Shown: positions 16,961-25,855, counted from the stretch's first letter. The stretch: DNA of 64,000 nucleotides from Micromonospora trifolii (GCF_022229005.1 NZ_JAKKFD010000021.1:124001-188000), one strand, 5' to 3'. The notes: generated from the sequence alone by a model not told the origin. Numbers and translations: made by a program.

Positions 16961-17574
16961 TCGGCACCGTCCTGGCCTGGTGCTTCCTGCTGCTCTTCTC
17001 GGCATACACGGCGGCCGCGATCGCCAGCTTCGCGCCACCTGTGGACCGCTGGATGCGCCGGCAACGGCTGGGTGCCGCCACGCTCCGCTCGGTTCTGCCC
17101 TTCTGGGGCCTGTTCGCACAGCGATTCGGCATGTTCGACCTCGACCTCTCGTACCGGCGTCTTCGCGGTCCGCTGGACGGCGCGCGAGCTCACCCGGAAC
17201 CGGAGGCTTGGCTGCCCTTGACCGATAACCGCTGGCGCTGGTGGTGCTGGCTCTGGCGTCCCGGCCAACGCGCCGACCAGGCCAGCCAGATCCTGGCCTA
17301 TCGGCTGATCAGTGGTGGTGCCGCCGCCAACCGGGACATGCGGGGGGACCCGGCCTACCAACGGATCACCGCGGTGGTGCGACGCACGACCAGCCGGCAG
17401 ACCGCAGCGGGCCACGAGATGTCGCCGTCGGGGGACTACGTGGTGTTCCGGCTGGCCCTCTCCCGGGGCTACTGGACCACGGTGCCAACTCAGACGATCT
17501 TCGTGTCTGCTCCCGAGCCCGCGGGCGTCGGCCGACCGGCTCGGCCTGGGCTGGAGGCACGCCATGGACGCTGA
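16957..17574 (+). CDS. DUF5819-like membrane protein, partner of the HTTM protein
   Basis: 205 aa. One N-terminal membrane helix (about residues 3-25) is followed by a soluble domain. RSVLPFWGLFAQRFGMFDLDLSYRR resembles the segment found in proteins encoded next to HTTM proteins (often annotated DUF5819). The domain is Trp-rich (DNRWRWWCWLWRPGQR). Start overlaps the sulfotransferase stop (ATGA) and the end overlaps the next gene by 11 nt, so production of the two membrane proteins is coupled. Function unknown. Confidence 0.65.
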   Translation: MIGTVLAWCFLLLFSAYTAAAIASFAPPVDRWMRRQRLGAATLRSVLPFWGLFAQRFGMFDLDLSYRRLRGPLDGARAHPEPEAWLPLTDNRWRWWCWLWRPGQRADQASQILAYRLISGGAAANRDMRGDPAYQRITAVVRRTTSRQTAAGHEMSPSGDYVVFRLALSRGYWTTVPTQTIFVSAPEPAGVGRPARPGLEARHGR

Positions 17575-18328
17575 GCTGTTCCTGGGTGAATCCACCGTAG
17601 CCACCACGTTCTCGCTGGCGGCCCGGGTCGCCGGGGTCGCACTGCTCGTCACCGGTCTGGAACTGGCCGCCGGACTGCCCGGACTCGCTCGGTGGCGCCG
17701 GCCGGGCCTCCCAGTCGGCCGACGGTGGATCACCGCCCACCAGATCCTCGCCACAGCGCTGGGTCTCCTTGGCGGCTGGTTCGTCGTCGATCCGCGCGTC
17801 TGCCTCAACGGTGGCGGGTTGGTGGCACTGCTGGTCGTCGGTTATCTGATGGTGGCCCTGCAGCCCTTGGGTGACGGGGCGGACGTGATGCTCGTGATCG
17901 TCCTCGCCGGGCTGGGCGTGCTGTCGCTGGTGCCCTCCCCAGCGTTGAGTAGGTGGGCGGCCTGGCTGGTCGCGGTGAACGTCTGTGTCGCTTACTGGTG
18001 GAGCGGAGTGGCGAAGCTGCGCATCCGCGCCTGGCGGCACGGTCGTCAGATCGCCCTGGCGGTGAACTCGCCGCGGTTCGGGTCACCGTGGGTCGCCTGG
18101 CGCTTCCTCAACCATGCCAAATTCACACAGCTCACGGCATGGGGCGTGATGACCCTGGAGGTTTCCTGCCCCGTCTTCTTTGTCCTCGGCGGATGGCCGT
18201 TGCTGGCCTGGGCTTTCTGCGCTGTCCTGATGCACGTCGGAGTCGCCCTCATCATGGGCCTGGGACGCTTCTTGTGGGCGTTCGGCGCGGGCCTGCTGAG
18301 CCTGGTCGCCGTGCGGTCAATGGTCTGA
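17564..18328 (+). CDS. HTTM-type (vitamin K-dependent carboxylase-like) membrane protein
   Basis: 254 aa polytopic membrane protein with about seven spans. CVAYWWSGVAKLRIRAWRHG, followed by NSPRFGSPW and a helix with TLEVSCPVFFVLG, matches the HTTM superfamily, which includes the membrane part of gamma-glutamyl carboxylases. Whether it has catalytic activity is unknown; gamma-carboxylation of the product is not supported, because the core contains no Glu. It ends the operon and overlaps the convergent regulator by 12 nt. Confidence 0.7.
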   Translation: MDAELFLGESTVATTFSLAARVAGVALLVTGLELAAGLPGLARWRRPGLPVGRRWITAHQILATALGLLGGWFVVDPRVCLNGGGLVALLVVGYLMVALQPLGDGADVMLVIVLAGLGVLSLVPSPALSRWAAWLVAVNVCVAYWWSGVAKLRIRAWRHGRQIALAVNSPRFGSPWVAWRFLNHAKFTQLTAWGVMTLEVSCPVFFVLGGWPLLAWAFCAVLMHVGVALIMGLGRFLWAFGAGLLSLVAVRSMV

Positions 18329-18754
18329 ATGACCCCAGCTCTGGCGGTGCTGCACGGCGTCGCTGAACTGCGCGTGCGCGGCCTGCCGGCTGACACCGAG
18401 CAGCGCCCCGATCTCGCGCCACTTGACGCCGCTGGATCGCGCATGGGCCACCGCGCATTCCACCATTTCGGCCGAGCAGGCGTGCAGGGCCAGCGCCAGG
18501 TTCACCAGCGTTATGGCGTCGGTCTCGGTGCCTCGTTGGCTGGCGTCGGCGCAATCGTCGATTGTCGTTTGAGCCAACTGCTCCAGGTCCTGAGAAAGGC
18601 TGGCCAACTGATCGATGGGGGCCCCGTCCGGGGCAGAGGACGCAGGTGCCGGGTCTGCGATGGTGGGGCCGGTCGTGGTGGAATCGGCTCTCGGCCGTAC
18701 CGTCCTGTTCTCCTCTGCCGGAACAGACTCTTCCCATGACGTGCGTAAGTGCAT
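18317..18754 (-). CDS. Small HTH protein, possible regulator of the lanthipeptide locus
   Basis: 145 aa. The N-terminal third is low-complexity (Ala/Pro/Thr-rich). A helical middle (LASLSQDLEQLAQTTIDD) precedes a C-terminal helix-turn-helix: KWREIGALLGVSRQAAHAQF. This kind of protein is often a transcription factor without a ligand domain. Start ATG 18754 has a GGGAG ribosome site. It is convergent with the biosynthetic operon, so a role in controlling it is inference from position. Confidence 0.65.
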   Translation of the reverse strand: MHLRTSWEESVPAEENRTVRPRADSTTTGPTIADPAPASSAPDGAPIDQLASLSQDLEQLAQTTIDDCADASQRGTETDAITLVNLALALHACSAEMVECAVAHARSSGVKWREIGALLGVSRQAAHAQFSDAVQHRQSWGHSDH

Positions 18755-19075
18755 TACTGCCGTCTCCCATGGCTTACATGGAGACGCCGAACGCGACTGT
18801 CAATTGCCTCGCTCGGCTTGACAACACCGATGCGGCCCGAGCAACGTGCACCCAATGCTCGGCGAGCATCGCCGATGTCACTCTCCCCCGTGGACAGTTC
18901 GTTGACAACTCTATGACGGGCACGCGCAAATTAATATGACAGTCCTATGACAGTCACCCGCGCGTAACGGGCCGGGGCGTTTCGTACGCCAGTGCTGCGG
19001 ATGCTGCAGCAGCGAGAACGGGTTGACCTTGACACAGTGGCAAGGTTTTCACTGGGGCGGAAAGGGGTGATTCCG
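18755..19075. promoter_or_regulatory. Divergent intergenic region with TATGACAGTC direct repeats
   Basis: This 321-bp gap between the HTH gene and the HEAT gene has lower GC than its surroundings and no convincing gene. TATGACAGTC occurs twice in tandem with an 11-bp period (18935-18944, 18946-18955), with a third TATGAC at 18912. TTGACA at 18902 could be a -35. An imperfect dyad with CCATG/CATGG arms lies near 18766-18782. These are candidate sites for the nearby MerR-HEAT or HTH protein. Confidence 0.4.
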
Positions 19076-19744
19076 ATGACCACGCCGAAACAGGACATGA
19101 ACGCGATGAGGGTGCTCCGCGGGCTGGAACACAGCGACCCGTCGGTGCGGCTGCGCGCGGCACTGACCGTCGGCACGACTCCTGACCCGCAGCTCATCGA
19201 CACGCTCATCGAGCGCTGCGCGGTCGAGCCCGAATTCTCCGTACGCGAGATGCTCACCTGGGCGCTCCTGCGCCACCCACCCGAACTGACCGTCGCGAAG
19301 CTCACCGACGAGCTCCGCTCGGAGCGCGCTCAGGCCCGAAGTCAGGCGCTGCACACGCTGTCCAAGATCGGGGACCGACGAGCCTGGCCGGCGATCACCC
19401 GGGCGCTGCTGACCGACGCCGACGACGAGGTGGCGCGAAGCGCCTGGCGCGCAGCGGTCGTGCTCGTACCCCCCGGCGGAGAGCCCGAGTTGGCCGTGCT
19501 GTTGTCGACACAGTTCGGGCGGGGCGGGCGGGAGATGCAGTTGAGCCTGAGTCGGGCGCTCATCGCGCTCGGCGAGGTGGTCTTGCCGATCCTGCGCGCC
19601 GCGTTGGCGGATCTCGACCCGCGCGTACGCGCGCACGCGGTCGCCACACAACGGCTGATGCGGGATCCGGATGCCGGGTTCGAGTTCGCGATCGAGGCGG
19701 CGAAGCGTGTCGTCGCCCTCGGCCCGACGGGTGAGAAGGGGTGA
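19076..19744 (+). CDS. HEAT-repeat protein
   Basis: 222 aa, nearly all helical repeats: LEHSDPSVRLRAALTVG, PEFSVREMLTWALLR, RSERAQARSQALHTLSKIG, TDADDEVARSAWRAAVVL and LADLDPRVRAHAVATQRL. HEAT-repeat solenoids usually bind proteins or nucleic acids; no catalytic residues are visible. The ATG at 19076 follows AAAGGGG; an upstream ATG at 18992 would add residues without repeat character. It lies 6 nt before the MerR-HEAT gene, so the two are almost certainly co-expressed. Confidence 0.75.
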   Translation: MTTPKQDMNAMRVLRGLEHSDPSVRLRAALTVGTTPDPQLIDTLIERCAVEPEFSVREMLTWALLRHPPELTVAKLTDELRSERAQARSQALHTLSKIGDRRAWPAITRALLTDADDEVARSAWRAAVVLVPPGGEPELAVLLSTQFGRGGREMQLSLSRALIALGEVVLPILRAALADLDPRVRAHAVATQRLMRDPDAGFEFAIEAAKRVVALGPTGEKG

Positions 19745-19750
19745 CGCCAG

Positions 19751-20761
19751 GTGTTGATCGGTGAGGTGGCGCGACGGTCCGGCGTCAGCGCCCGCATGCT
19801 CAGGCATTACGACGCGCTCGGGCTGATCCGGCCCACCGGTCGCACCGGTTCCGGCTATCGCGAGTACACCAGCGAGGACATCCGGCTGATCTTCCACGTC
19901 GAGAGCCTGCGGTCGTTGGGCCTGTCGCTACGCGACGTGCGCCGCGCGCTCGACGATCCCGGTTTCACGCCCGCCGAACTCGTCGACGACCTGATCCGGC
20001 GGACGCGACTCCGCATCGCGGATGAGATGGAGCTGCTCACCCGACTCCGCCGGATCGGTGCCGCGGACCCCGCCGACTGGGAGGACGTCCTTCAGGTCGT
20101 CACGCTCCTGCGGGCACTGGGGTCGGAGAGCGCGGGCACCCGCCAGCGCGCCGCCCTGTCCTCGGTCGGTGCGGGGCCGGTGCCGGTGGAGGCACTTGCC
20201 GAGGCGGTGCTGAGCGAGTCGGACCCGATCGTCGCCGGAGCCCTGCGCTGGGCGCTGGCGCAGTCCGGCGACGGCGGGGTGGCGGTGCTGGCCGAGGGCC
20301 TCGGCTCACCGGAAGCCGAGGTCCGCAAGCGTGCCGTCCAGTCCGTCGCCGAGATTCCGCACGCCGCGGCGACCGACGTGCTGCGGGACGCCCTCGCGCA
20401 CCCCGACCTCGTGGTCCGCGGGTACGCGGCTCTGGCGCTCGGGGCACGCGGAGTGGCGGACGCGCTTCCCACGTTGATCGGTATGGTCGTGGAAGAGACC
20501 AAGGACGTGGACGCCGCCGACGCGTTGAGCCTGCTGGCGGCCGATCCCGCGCTGGCAGACCAGATCACGACCGGGCTCGTGGCCTGCCTCGGGCAGAGCG
20601 GCGTCGCACCGTCTGCCCGGAGACGGCTGACCGAGGCGTTGGCGGACATCCCGGGGAGCGCCGCCGCACGCGCCCTCACGGACCTGTCGCACGACGAGGA
20701 CCGCGCCGTCGCACTGACGGCGACCTCCATTCTCGCCCTCTGCGACAACGGTTCACCATGA
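19751..20761 (+). CDS. MerR-family regulator fused to HEAT repeats
   Basis: 336 aa. Residues 1-70 are a MerR winged-helix domain (LIGEVARRSGVSARMLRHYDALGLIRPTG, then GYREYTSEDI), followed by the usual long helix (about 75-115). The remainder is a HEAT-repeat array (for example GSPEAEVRKRAVQSVAEI and AHPDLVVRGYAALALG) instead of the small ligand pocket of typical MerR proteins. The effector is therefore likely a protein or other large partner, with the adjacent HEAT protein an obvious candidate. GTG start at 19751. Confidence 0.8.
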   Translation: MLIGEVARRSGVSARMLRHYDALGLIRPTGRTGSGYREYTSEDIRLIFHVESLRSLGLSLRDVRRALDDPGFTPAELVDDLIRRTRLRIADEMELLTRLRRIGAADPADWEDVLQVVTLLRALGSESAGTRQRAALSSVGAGPVPVEALAEAVLSESDPIVAGALRWALAQSGDGGVAVLAEGLGSPEAEVRKRAVQSVAEIPHAAATDVLRDALAHPDLVVRGYAALALGARGVADALPTLIGMVVEETKDVDAADALSLLAADPALADQITTGLVACLGQSGVAPSARRRLTEALADIPGSAAARALTDLSHDEDRAVALTATSILALCDNGSP

Positions 20762-20843
20762 CCGGACCTTGTGGAATCAGTCAGGATCGGTGAGCCGCCG
20801 AGGAAATTGATCATCGTTTGGGCATCGGCTATCGTGCCCGTCC

Positions 20844-21350
20844 GTGAAACCTTCCCGTGTTGCCTCAGCCGTGTTGATCCTTGCCGTTTCGACAGCCCTC
20901 GCCGCCTGTGGCGACACCGACAAGGCGACGACCGCCGGGTCCACCACGCCCGCTCCCACCTCCGCAGCCCCGTCCGCGGTGGCCACCTCCGCTGCCGCCC
21001 CTCCGGCCTCGTCGCCTGCGGCGGGCACCGCGAGCGACAAGGAACTCTGCGAGTCGGCGAAGAAGGCCAGCGACGAGATGAGGGTGGAGCTGGTGAAGGT
21101 CGCCACGGCCGGCGAGCCGTCGGCCGCGGACTTCCAGAAGATCCTGAGCGATCTGGACAAGAAGGTGACAGCGGTCGCCGCGAGCGGGGACGGCAAGCTG
21201 GCCGCTGCCCTGCGCACGTTCGGCGCCGAGGCGGCCAAGGCCGCGGCCGCGGCGGACCCGGCGACCGCCGCCGACAATCCGGTCTTCGAGAAGGCCGGCA
21301 AGGACATCTCCACCGCGTGCAAGGCATTCGGCGTCAACCTGGTTCTGTGA
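20844..21350 (+). CDS. Secreted lipoprotein
   Basis: 168 aa. A Sec signal peptide with lipobox LAAC (Cys at about residue 21) predicts a lipid-anchored extracellular protein. A Thr/Pro/Ala-rich linker (about 30-60) leads to a helical domain (KELCESAKKASDEMRVELVKV ... ACKAFGVNLVL) with two Cys that may form a disulfide. No recognised domain. GTG start; TATCGT lies 8 nt upstream. Confidence 0.7.
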   Translation: MKPSRVASAVLILAVSTALAACGDTDKATTAGSTTPAPTSAAPSAVATSAAAPPASSPAAGTASDKELCESAKKASDEMRVELVKVATAGEPSAADFQKILSDLDKKVTAVAASGDGKLAAALRTFGAEAAKAAAAADPATAADNPVFEKAGKDISTACKAFGVNLVL

Positions 21351-21366
21351 CCAGCGTGCTGCGATG

Positions 21367-21404
21367 ACGGACGGCCCCCACGCCTGAGCGTGGGGGCCGT
21401 CCGT
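21367..21404. terminator. Bidirectional terminator between convergent genes
   Basis: A perfect 17-bp stem (ACGGACGGCCCCCACGC, CTGA loop, and its complement) sits between the lipoprotein and the convergent CBM6-DUF1996 gene. It can act on both strands. Confidence 0.85.
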
Positions 21405-21422
21405 CGACGACGGAGGCGGTGG

Positions 21423-22916
21423 TCAGCCGCCGGCGAAGGTCGTGTCGACGCCGCACTTGGCGTTCTGGTTGAGGCAGGACTTCACCAGGTCGCCGAGGCG
21501 CTCCGGCTCCCAGGCGTTCATGAAGTCGCCGTGCATGGATGAGGGCTTGCCGGAGGAGAGGCTGAGGCCGTCACCGCCCAGCGACTCGTAGTTGACCATG
21601 AAGGAGAGATCCGGCACGGCTACCGGGTACTTGCCGGTGCAGACGCCGTTCACCGGATCGCCCATGTGCGACTTGTGATCGGGGGAGTCGATGTTCTTGC
21701 CGTCCCAGCAGTCCTTGAACACGAGCTGGAAGATCAGGTTGCCGCCGGGGGCACACTTCGGCCAGTTGCCGTCGGCGCTGCGGCCGATCTCGGCGCTGCC
21801 CGCGCACCAGAACTGGTTGCTACCGGCGTTCTTCGGAGTGTCGACCTGCCGCTTGGCGTCGCCTTCGACCACCACCAGGCCCGGCGGGAAGGGCTTGACG
21901 GTCGACGGGTCCTTGACCCGCGAGCCGTAGTAGATGCGCATGCTCTTGATCGGCACGGCCTTGCCGTCCTTGCGCAGTTCCGGGGTCCAGTAGGCGCTCT
22001 TGTCCCCGGGGGCGTTGCAGGTGTTCGCCGCGGCGAACAACTTGTCCGTCGTGGTGAAGGCGTCGATCTTCGGGCCGAAGAAGGTGTGCATGTGCGAGGC
22101 GCCCGCGAGGCCCGGCAGGACGATCGGGTCGTCCGGAGCGGAATTCGCGACGCCGCAGTCGGTGTGGAACTCCGGCACCCGGGTGGTGCCCGGCGGAACC
22201 GCCTTCGGCTTGATGGCGTTGAAGGCGGCCAGTTCCTTGTTCCACTTGGCCTGGTCGACGGGCACCCAGCCGCCGGTCGGCGCGCTCGGCGGAACGGACG
22301 TCGACGGGGACGCTGTGGAACTCGGCGTGGCCGAAGGGGCGGCCGACGTGCTCGGCGTGGCCGGCGACGTGCCCGTCGCGGAGCCGAACGTGAACCAGTT
22401 CAGGTTCACGAAATCCGACTTCGAGGTGCTCTTCAGGACCGCGAAGACGGTCTGCGCGCCGGCCGGCACAGCAGACGCCTTCGCGGTGACGGTCGTCCAC
22501 TTCTGCCAACCGCCGGTCTGGGCGATCGGGAAGCTGGCCAGCAGTTGACCGTCCTGCGCGCCGAGGCGCAATTCGACAGTGCCGCCGGCGGCGTTCTGCG
22601 AGGCGACCCGGGCCGCCAGGTCGACGCCCGCTACCGACACACCGTCGTAGCGCAGCCAGTCTCCGCCGGCCAGCCAGCCGACGTTCCGGCCGCCGTCGGC
22701 GTCGCCGGTGCCCTCGGTCTGCGCTCCGGACTGTGCCGCGAAGGCCTCTGCCTGCACCCGGCCGGGCACGGCGACCTCTTCGGCCTGGGCGCCGGCGATG
22801 TAGATGCCGCTGCCGGCCAGCGCGGCGACGACCGCGGACGCGAGCGTTATGCGAGTGACGCGACGACGCTTTCGCGCCCGATCCGGCGGTGCGACGTGCG
22901 CGGGGGGAGTCCGCAT
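21423..22916 (-). CDS. Secreted CBM6-DUF1996 protein
   Basis: 497 aa. A basic N-terminus and hydrophobic helix (RITLASAVVAALAGSGIYIAG) form a signal peptide. A family 6-like carbohydrate-binding module follows (about residues 45-180; VQAEAFAAQSG, GWLAGGDWLRYDGV, NLNWFTFG), then a Ser/Thr/Pro linker and the DUF1996 domain (about 245-490; FHTDCGVANSAPDDPIVLPG, SHMHTFFG, SAYWTPEL, CWDGKNIDSPDHKSHM). DUF1996 is common in secreted proteins of actinomycetes and fungi; its activity is unknown. The CBM suggests polysaccharide association. Start ATG 22916 has an AAGGA site; an upstream ATG at 22991 was rejected. Confidence 0.85.
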   Translation of the reverse strand: MRTPPAHVAPPDRARKRRRVTRITLASAVVAALAGSGIYIAGAQAEEVAVPGRVQAEAFAAQSGAQTEGTGDADGGRNVGWLAGGDWLRYDGVSVAGVDLAARVASQNAAGGTVELRLGAQDGQLLASFPIAQTGGWQKWTTVTAKASAVPAGAQTVFAVLKSTSKSDFVNLNWFTFGSATGTSPATPSTSAAPSATPSSTASPSTSVPPSAPTGGWVPVDQAKWNKELAAFNAIKPKAVPPGTTRVPEFHTDCGVANSAPDDPIVLPGLAGASHMHTFFGPKIDAFTTTDKLFAAANTCNAPGDKSAYWTPELRKDGKAVPIKSMRIYYGSRVKDPSTVKPFPPGLVVVEGDAKRQVDTPKNAGSNQFWCAGSAEIGRSADGNWPKCAPGGNLIFQLVFKDCWDGKNIDSPDHKSHMGDPVNGVCTGKYPVAVPDLSFMVNYESLGGDGLSLSSGKPSSMHGDFMNAWEPERLGDLVKSCLNQNAKCGVDTTFAGG

Positions 22917-23165
22917 TACCAGTGGTTTCCTTCGAGTCGAGGGAAAAGCTCCTGTCAGAAGGAGTATGTGCACGTCAGGGGCCTTCATCAACTCGCGGGG
23001 AAAGAATTAAGGAGGCCGGTTGACAAGTGCCCTGGCAGCCAGCGCGGCGGCTCCGAATGACAATTTTTCGCTCGTACAGTCTTAAGTTTCTTTTAAGTTC
23101 CTCAGTCTCGTGCTGGCTCAATGATTACGACTTTTGCGTAACGAATCGTTGTCGAATTCTCGGCC
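22917..23165. promoter_or_regulatory. AT-richer upstream region of the CBM6-DUF1996 gene
   Basis: A 249-bp gap with unusually low GC. It contains a direct repeat TTAAGTT (23082-23088 and 23093-23099) and several A/T tracts. A promoter for the secreted protein gene is likely here; no known operator was recognised. Confidence 0.35.
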
Positions 23166-24176
23166 TCAGTCGCCGACCGGTTCGACGCGGATGGTCGGCG
23201 ACAGCGCGCGCAGGAAGTCGGGCGCGTCGAACATCTCGCCGGCGGATGCGACACCGCTGGTCCTGGTCTGACCATCGAGGACGCGCCGGACCGCCTCCAC
23301 GGCCAGGGGCGCGCTCACGGCGTAGATGTCCCGGCCACTGGCCACGACGCGGCGGCGCGTGTCGCCGCGTCGCACGATGACGTCGACGGTGAACGTCTGC
23401 GCCGACCGGCCCCGCCCGTCGACAGCGACCGGCGCCGCCGCGGCGGCCAGGTCGGTGGCGGCGTCGACGGTCATGTAGGTGCGGACCTCGGGGATGGCCA
23501 GGTGACGGGGGATGGTGACGACGTCGGCCATGGTGAACTCCCCGAGGACGCTGCGTCGGCCCAGCGGTGCGGGGAAGTCCCAGTCCACCCTCGGCAGCTC
23601 CCCACCGGAGTGGTACTCCAGCCGGCCGCCGGTGTAGCGGACCCGACGGCCGGCGCGACGCTCGCGGGAGACGGTGCCCGCGGCGACCGTTCCGGCCGTC
23701 GGGTGCCAGCTGCTCAGTCCGTACGCGACGTGCGCCTCGTCGGCCGACGTCCAGTCGCCCATCGCCGTCGTCGCGAGCAGGTCACCGAGCCCGCCGAAGA
23801 AGGCCATTGCCGGGACCACGGCGACACCGGCCGCCCGGGCGCGCTCGCTGAAGTGCGCGAAGGTGTCGACGTTCGCCTCGATCTCGGCCGCCACGTCCAC
23901 GTACGGGATCCCGGCGCGCAGCGCGGCCTCGATCACGCCGGGAGCGGTCGACGCGAACGGGCCGGCGCAGTTGATGACCGCGTCCATGCCGGTCAGCGCC
24001 GCGTCGAGCGAGGCCGGATCGTCGACCGACGCCACCCGGTGGGCGGGCCCGAACGCCGCCAACCGGCGCGGGTCGCGGCCCACCGCCAGCGCGTCGAACC
24101 CGCGTTCGCGCAGCTCCTCCATCACGAACCGTCCGGTGTGCCCGTATGCCCCGAACACCGCCACGCTGTGGCCCAT
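23166..24176 (-). CDS. Saccharopine dehydrogenase-like NAD(P)-binding oxidoreductase
   Basis: 336 aa. The N-terminal Rossmann motif VAVFGAYGHTGRFVMEELRERG is followed by VINCAGPFASTAPGVIEAALRAGIPYVDVAAE, the pattern of the saccharopine dehydrogenase/trans-enoyl reductase-like family. The C-terminal part lacks a recognisable substrate motif, so the substrate is unknown. Start ATG 24176 has a GAGGGGG ribosome site. Divergent from the GlxA-type regulator, which may control it across the 93-bp gap. Confidence 0.8.
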   Translation of the reverse strand: MGHSVAVFGAYGHTGRFVMEELRERGFDALAVGRDPRRLAAFGPAHRVASVDDPASLDAALTGMDAVINCAGPFASTAPGVIEAALRAGIPYVDVAAEIEANVDTFAHFSERARAAGVAVVPAMAFFGGLGDLLATTAMGDWTSADEAHVAYGLSSWHPTAGTVAAGTVSRERRAGRRVRYTGGRLEYHSGGELPRVDWDFPAPLGRRSVLGEFTMADVVTIPRHLAIPEVRTYMTVDAATDLAAAAAPVAVDGRGRSAQTFTVDVIVRRGDTRRRVVASGRDIYAVSAPLAVEAVRRVLDGQTRTSGVASAGEMFDAPDFLRALSPTIRVEPVGD

Positions 24177-24269
24177 CGCTGCCCCCTCGAAGATCGACTG
24201 GATCCAGCCTCCCGCAGCGGCCGGCGACCGACCAGTGTCGGGAACGCCAAACCCCGTACAGTTTCGGAC

Positions 24270-25223
24270 ATGGCCCTCGTCGCGATCGCCGCCACCGACG
24301 GCATGCTGCACTTCGAACTGGCGCTGGCCTGCGAGGTCTTCGCCCACGACCCCTCCGGCCTGGCCGACCCCTGGTACGACGTGGCGATCTGCGGCCCCGC
24401 CCCGGTGCGGATCGGACGCTTCCTGGTGGCGCCCGACGACGGGTTGGATCGCCTCGCCCGCGCCGACACCGTGATCATCCCGTCGATCGAGGAGGTCGAC
24501 GGGGACGTACCCCCCGACCTGCTCGACGCGGTCCGCGCGGCCCACCGCGCCGGTGCCCGGATGGTCTCGCTGTGCACCGGCGCGTTCGTGCTGGCCGCCG
24601 CCGGGGTGCTCGACGGGCTGCGGGCCACCACGCACTGGGCGCACACCGAGGTGCTGGCCGCCCGCTATCCCCGGGTGCTGGTCGACCCGGACGTGCTCTA
24701 CGTCGACAACGGCACAGTGCTCGCCTCTGCCGGCAAGGCCGCCGCGATCGACCTGTGCCTGCACCTGATCCGACGCGACCACGGCTCGACCGTCGCCAAC
24801 GCCGTCGCCCGTCGCCTGGTCGTGCCACCGCACCGCGCCGGTGGTCAGGCCCAGTACGTCACCACCCCGGTGCCGGCCCGCGAGGACCACCCGCTCGCCA
24901 CCCTGTTCCCCTGGACGCTGGCCCGCCTGGACCGGCCACTGACAGTCGAGGACCTGGCCCGGCAGGCGAACATGAGCTCACGCAACCTGGCCCGCCACTT
25001 CCGGTCGGTCACCGGCACCACCCCACTGCTGTGGCTGTCGACGCAGCGGATCCGCCGCGCCCAGGAGTTGTTGGAGAACACCGACGACAGCATCGACGCC
25101 ATCGCCGAGGCGGCCGGCATGGGCACCGCCGCGACGCTGCGTCGGCACTTCCACCGCACCGTCGGCGTGCCTCCGGACGCGTACCGGCGCACCTTCCGGG
25201 CCACCGGGCCTGCCGTGGGTTGA
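24270..25223 (+). CDS. GlxA-family transcriptional regulator (DJ-1/PfpI plus AraC domain)
   Basis: 317 aa. An N-terminal DJ-1/PfpI-like domain (about residues 1-180) has the nucleophile elbow VSLCTGAFVLAAAGVLDG. A C-terminal AraC/XylS DNA-binding domain (about 205-310) has two HTH motifs: TVEDLARQANMSSRNLARHF and SIDAIAEAAGMGTAATLRRHF. ATG 24270 is preceded at 7 nt by TACAGT, a leaderless arrangement. The neighbouring divergent dehydrogenase is the natural candidate target. Confidence 0.88.
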   Translation: MALVAIAATDGMLHFELALACEVFAHDPSGLADPWYDVAICGPAPVRIGRFLVAPDDGLDRLARADTVIIPSIEEVDGDVPPDLLDAVRAAHRAGARMVSLCTGAFVLAAAGVLDGLRATTHWAHTEVLAARYPRVLVDPDVLYVDNGTVLASAGKAAAIDLCLHLIRRDHGSTVANAVARRLVVPPHRAGGQAQYVTTPVPAREDHPLATLFPWTLARLDRPLTVEDLARQANMSSRNLARHFRSVTGTTPLLWLSTQRIRRAQELLENTDDSIDAIAEAAGMGTAATLRRHFHRTVGVPPDAYRRTFRATGPAVG

Positions 25224-25310
25224 GCCCTGACCGGGGTACGTGCGGAGGGCATCGCTCGTCGGCGTCGGGCAGAATGCCAAGTTCCTGCTCTGCCGGCGGT
25301 CGGGGGTCCG

Positions 25311-25847
25311 ATGGGCTACAGCTTCGAACACGTTGATCTGCCCGAACCCGCCGCTACCGCGCGCGCCCACGCCGAAGCGTGCATGGACCTGAACGGGTCG
25401 TGCGGCAACTGGCCACAGTGCTACGACGAGTACTCGTCGCTCGCGGCCGCCTACCAGTTCGACCTGAACATCGCCGGCATGGGGTTCTGCCGGGAACGCA
25501 TGCGGTGGGCCGGCATGACCTACCAGGCAACGCCGCAGCCCTTTCCGGACTGGCCGTTCGACAGCGTCGCCGACTGGCTCAACGACCAGCGCCGCCGCAA
25601 CGCCTACAAGGAGGCCGAACGGGCGGCATCCGCGCAGACCAGCCCCGGCAAGGTGGGGATCCCCGAGTTCAAGTTGACGAGCAACGGCCCCTGGGTGGTG
25701 GGCGAGACCGAGATCGAGCAGGCGTTGATCCTCTACGACGCGTTGCCGACGAGCCTGCGCGCCGAGTGGGAGACCGACGCGCTGTGGGTGGCCTGGCTCG
25801 ACTGGCTGCGGGAGACACGTACCCACGGCGGCTTCACAGTCAGTTGA
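25311..25847 (+). CDS. Hypothetical protein
   Basis: 178 aa soluble protein with no recognised domain. It is rich in Trp and Tyr and contains several Cys near the N-terminus (CMDLNGSCGNWPQCYDE). The C-terminal half is helical and ends WLDWLRETRTHGGFTVS. No signal peptide. It ends 8 nt from the stop of the convergent debranching-type gene. Confidence 0.6.
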   Translation: MGYSFEHVDLPEPAATARAHAEACMDLNGSCGNWPQCYDEYSSLAAAYQFDLNIAGMGFCRERMRWAGMTYQATPQPFPDWPFDSVADWLNDQRRRNAYKEAERAASAQTSPGKVGIPEFKLTSNGPWVVGETEIEQALILYDALPTSLRAEWETDALWVAWLDWLRETRTHGGFTVS

Positions 25848-25855
25848 GCGTCCCG

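Noticed and set aside
17564..18328. Gamma-carboxylation of the lanthipeptide by the HTTM protein
   Set aside because: The core contains no Glu, so this substrate is not available.
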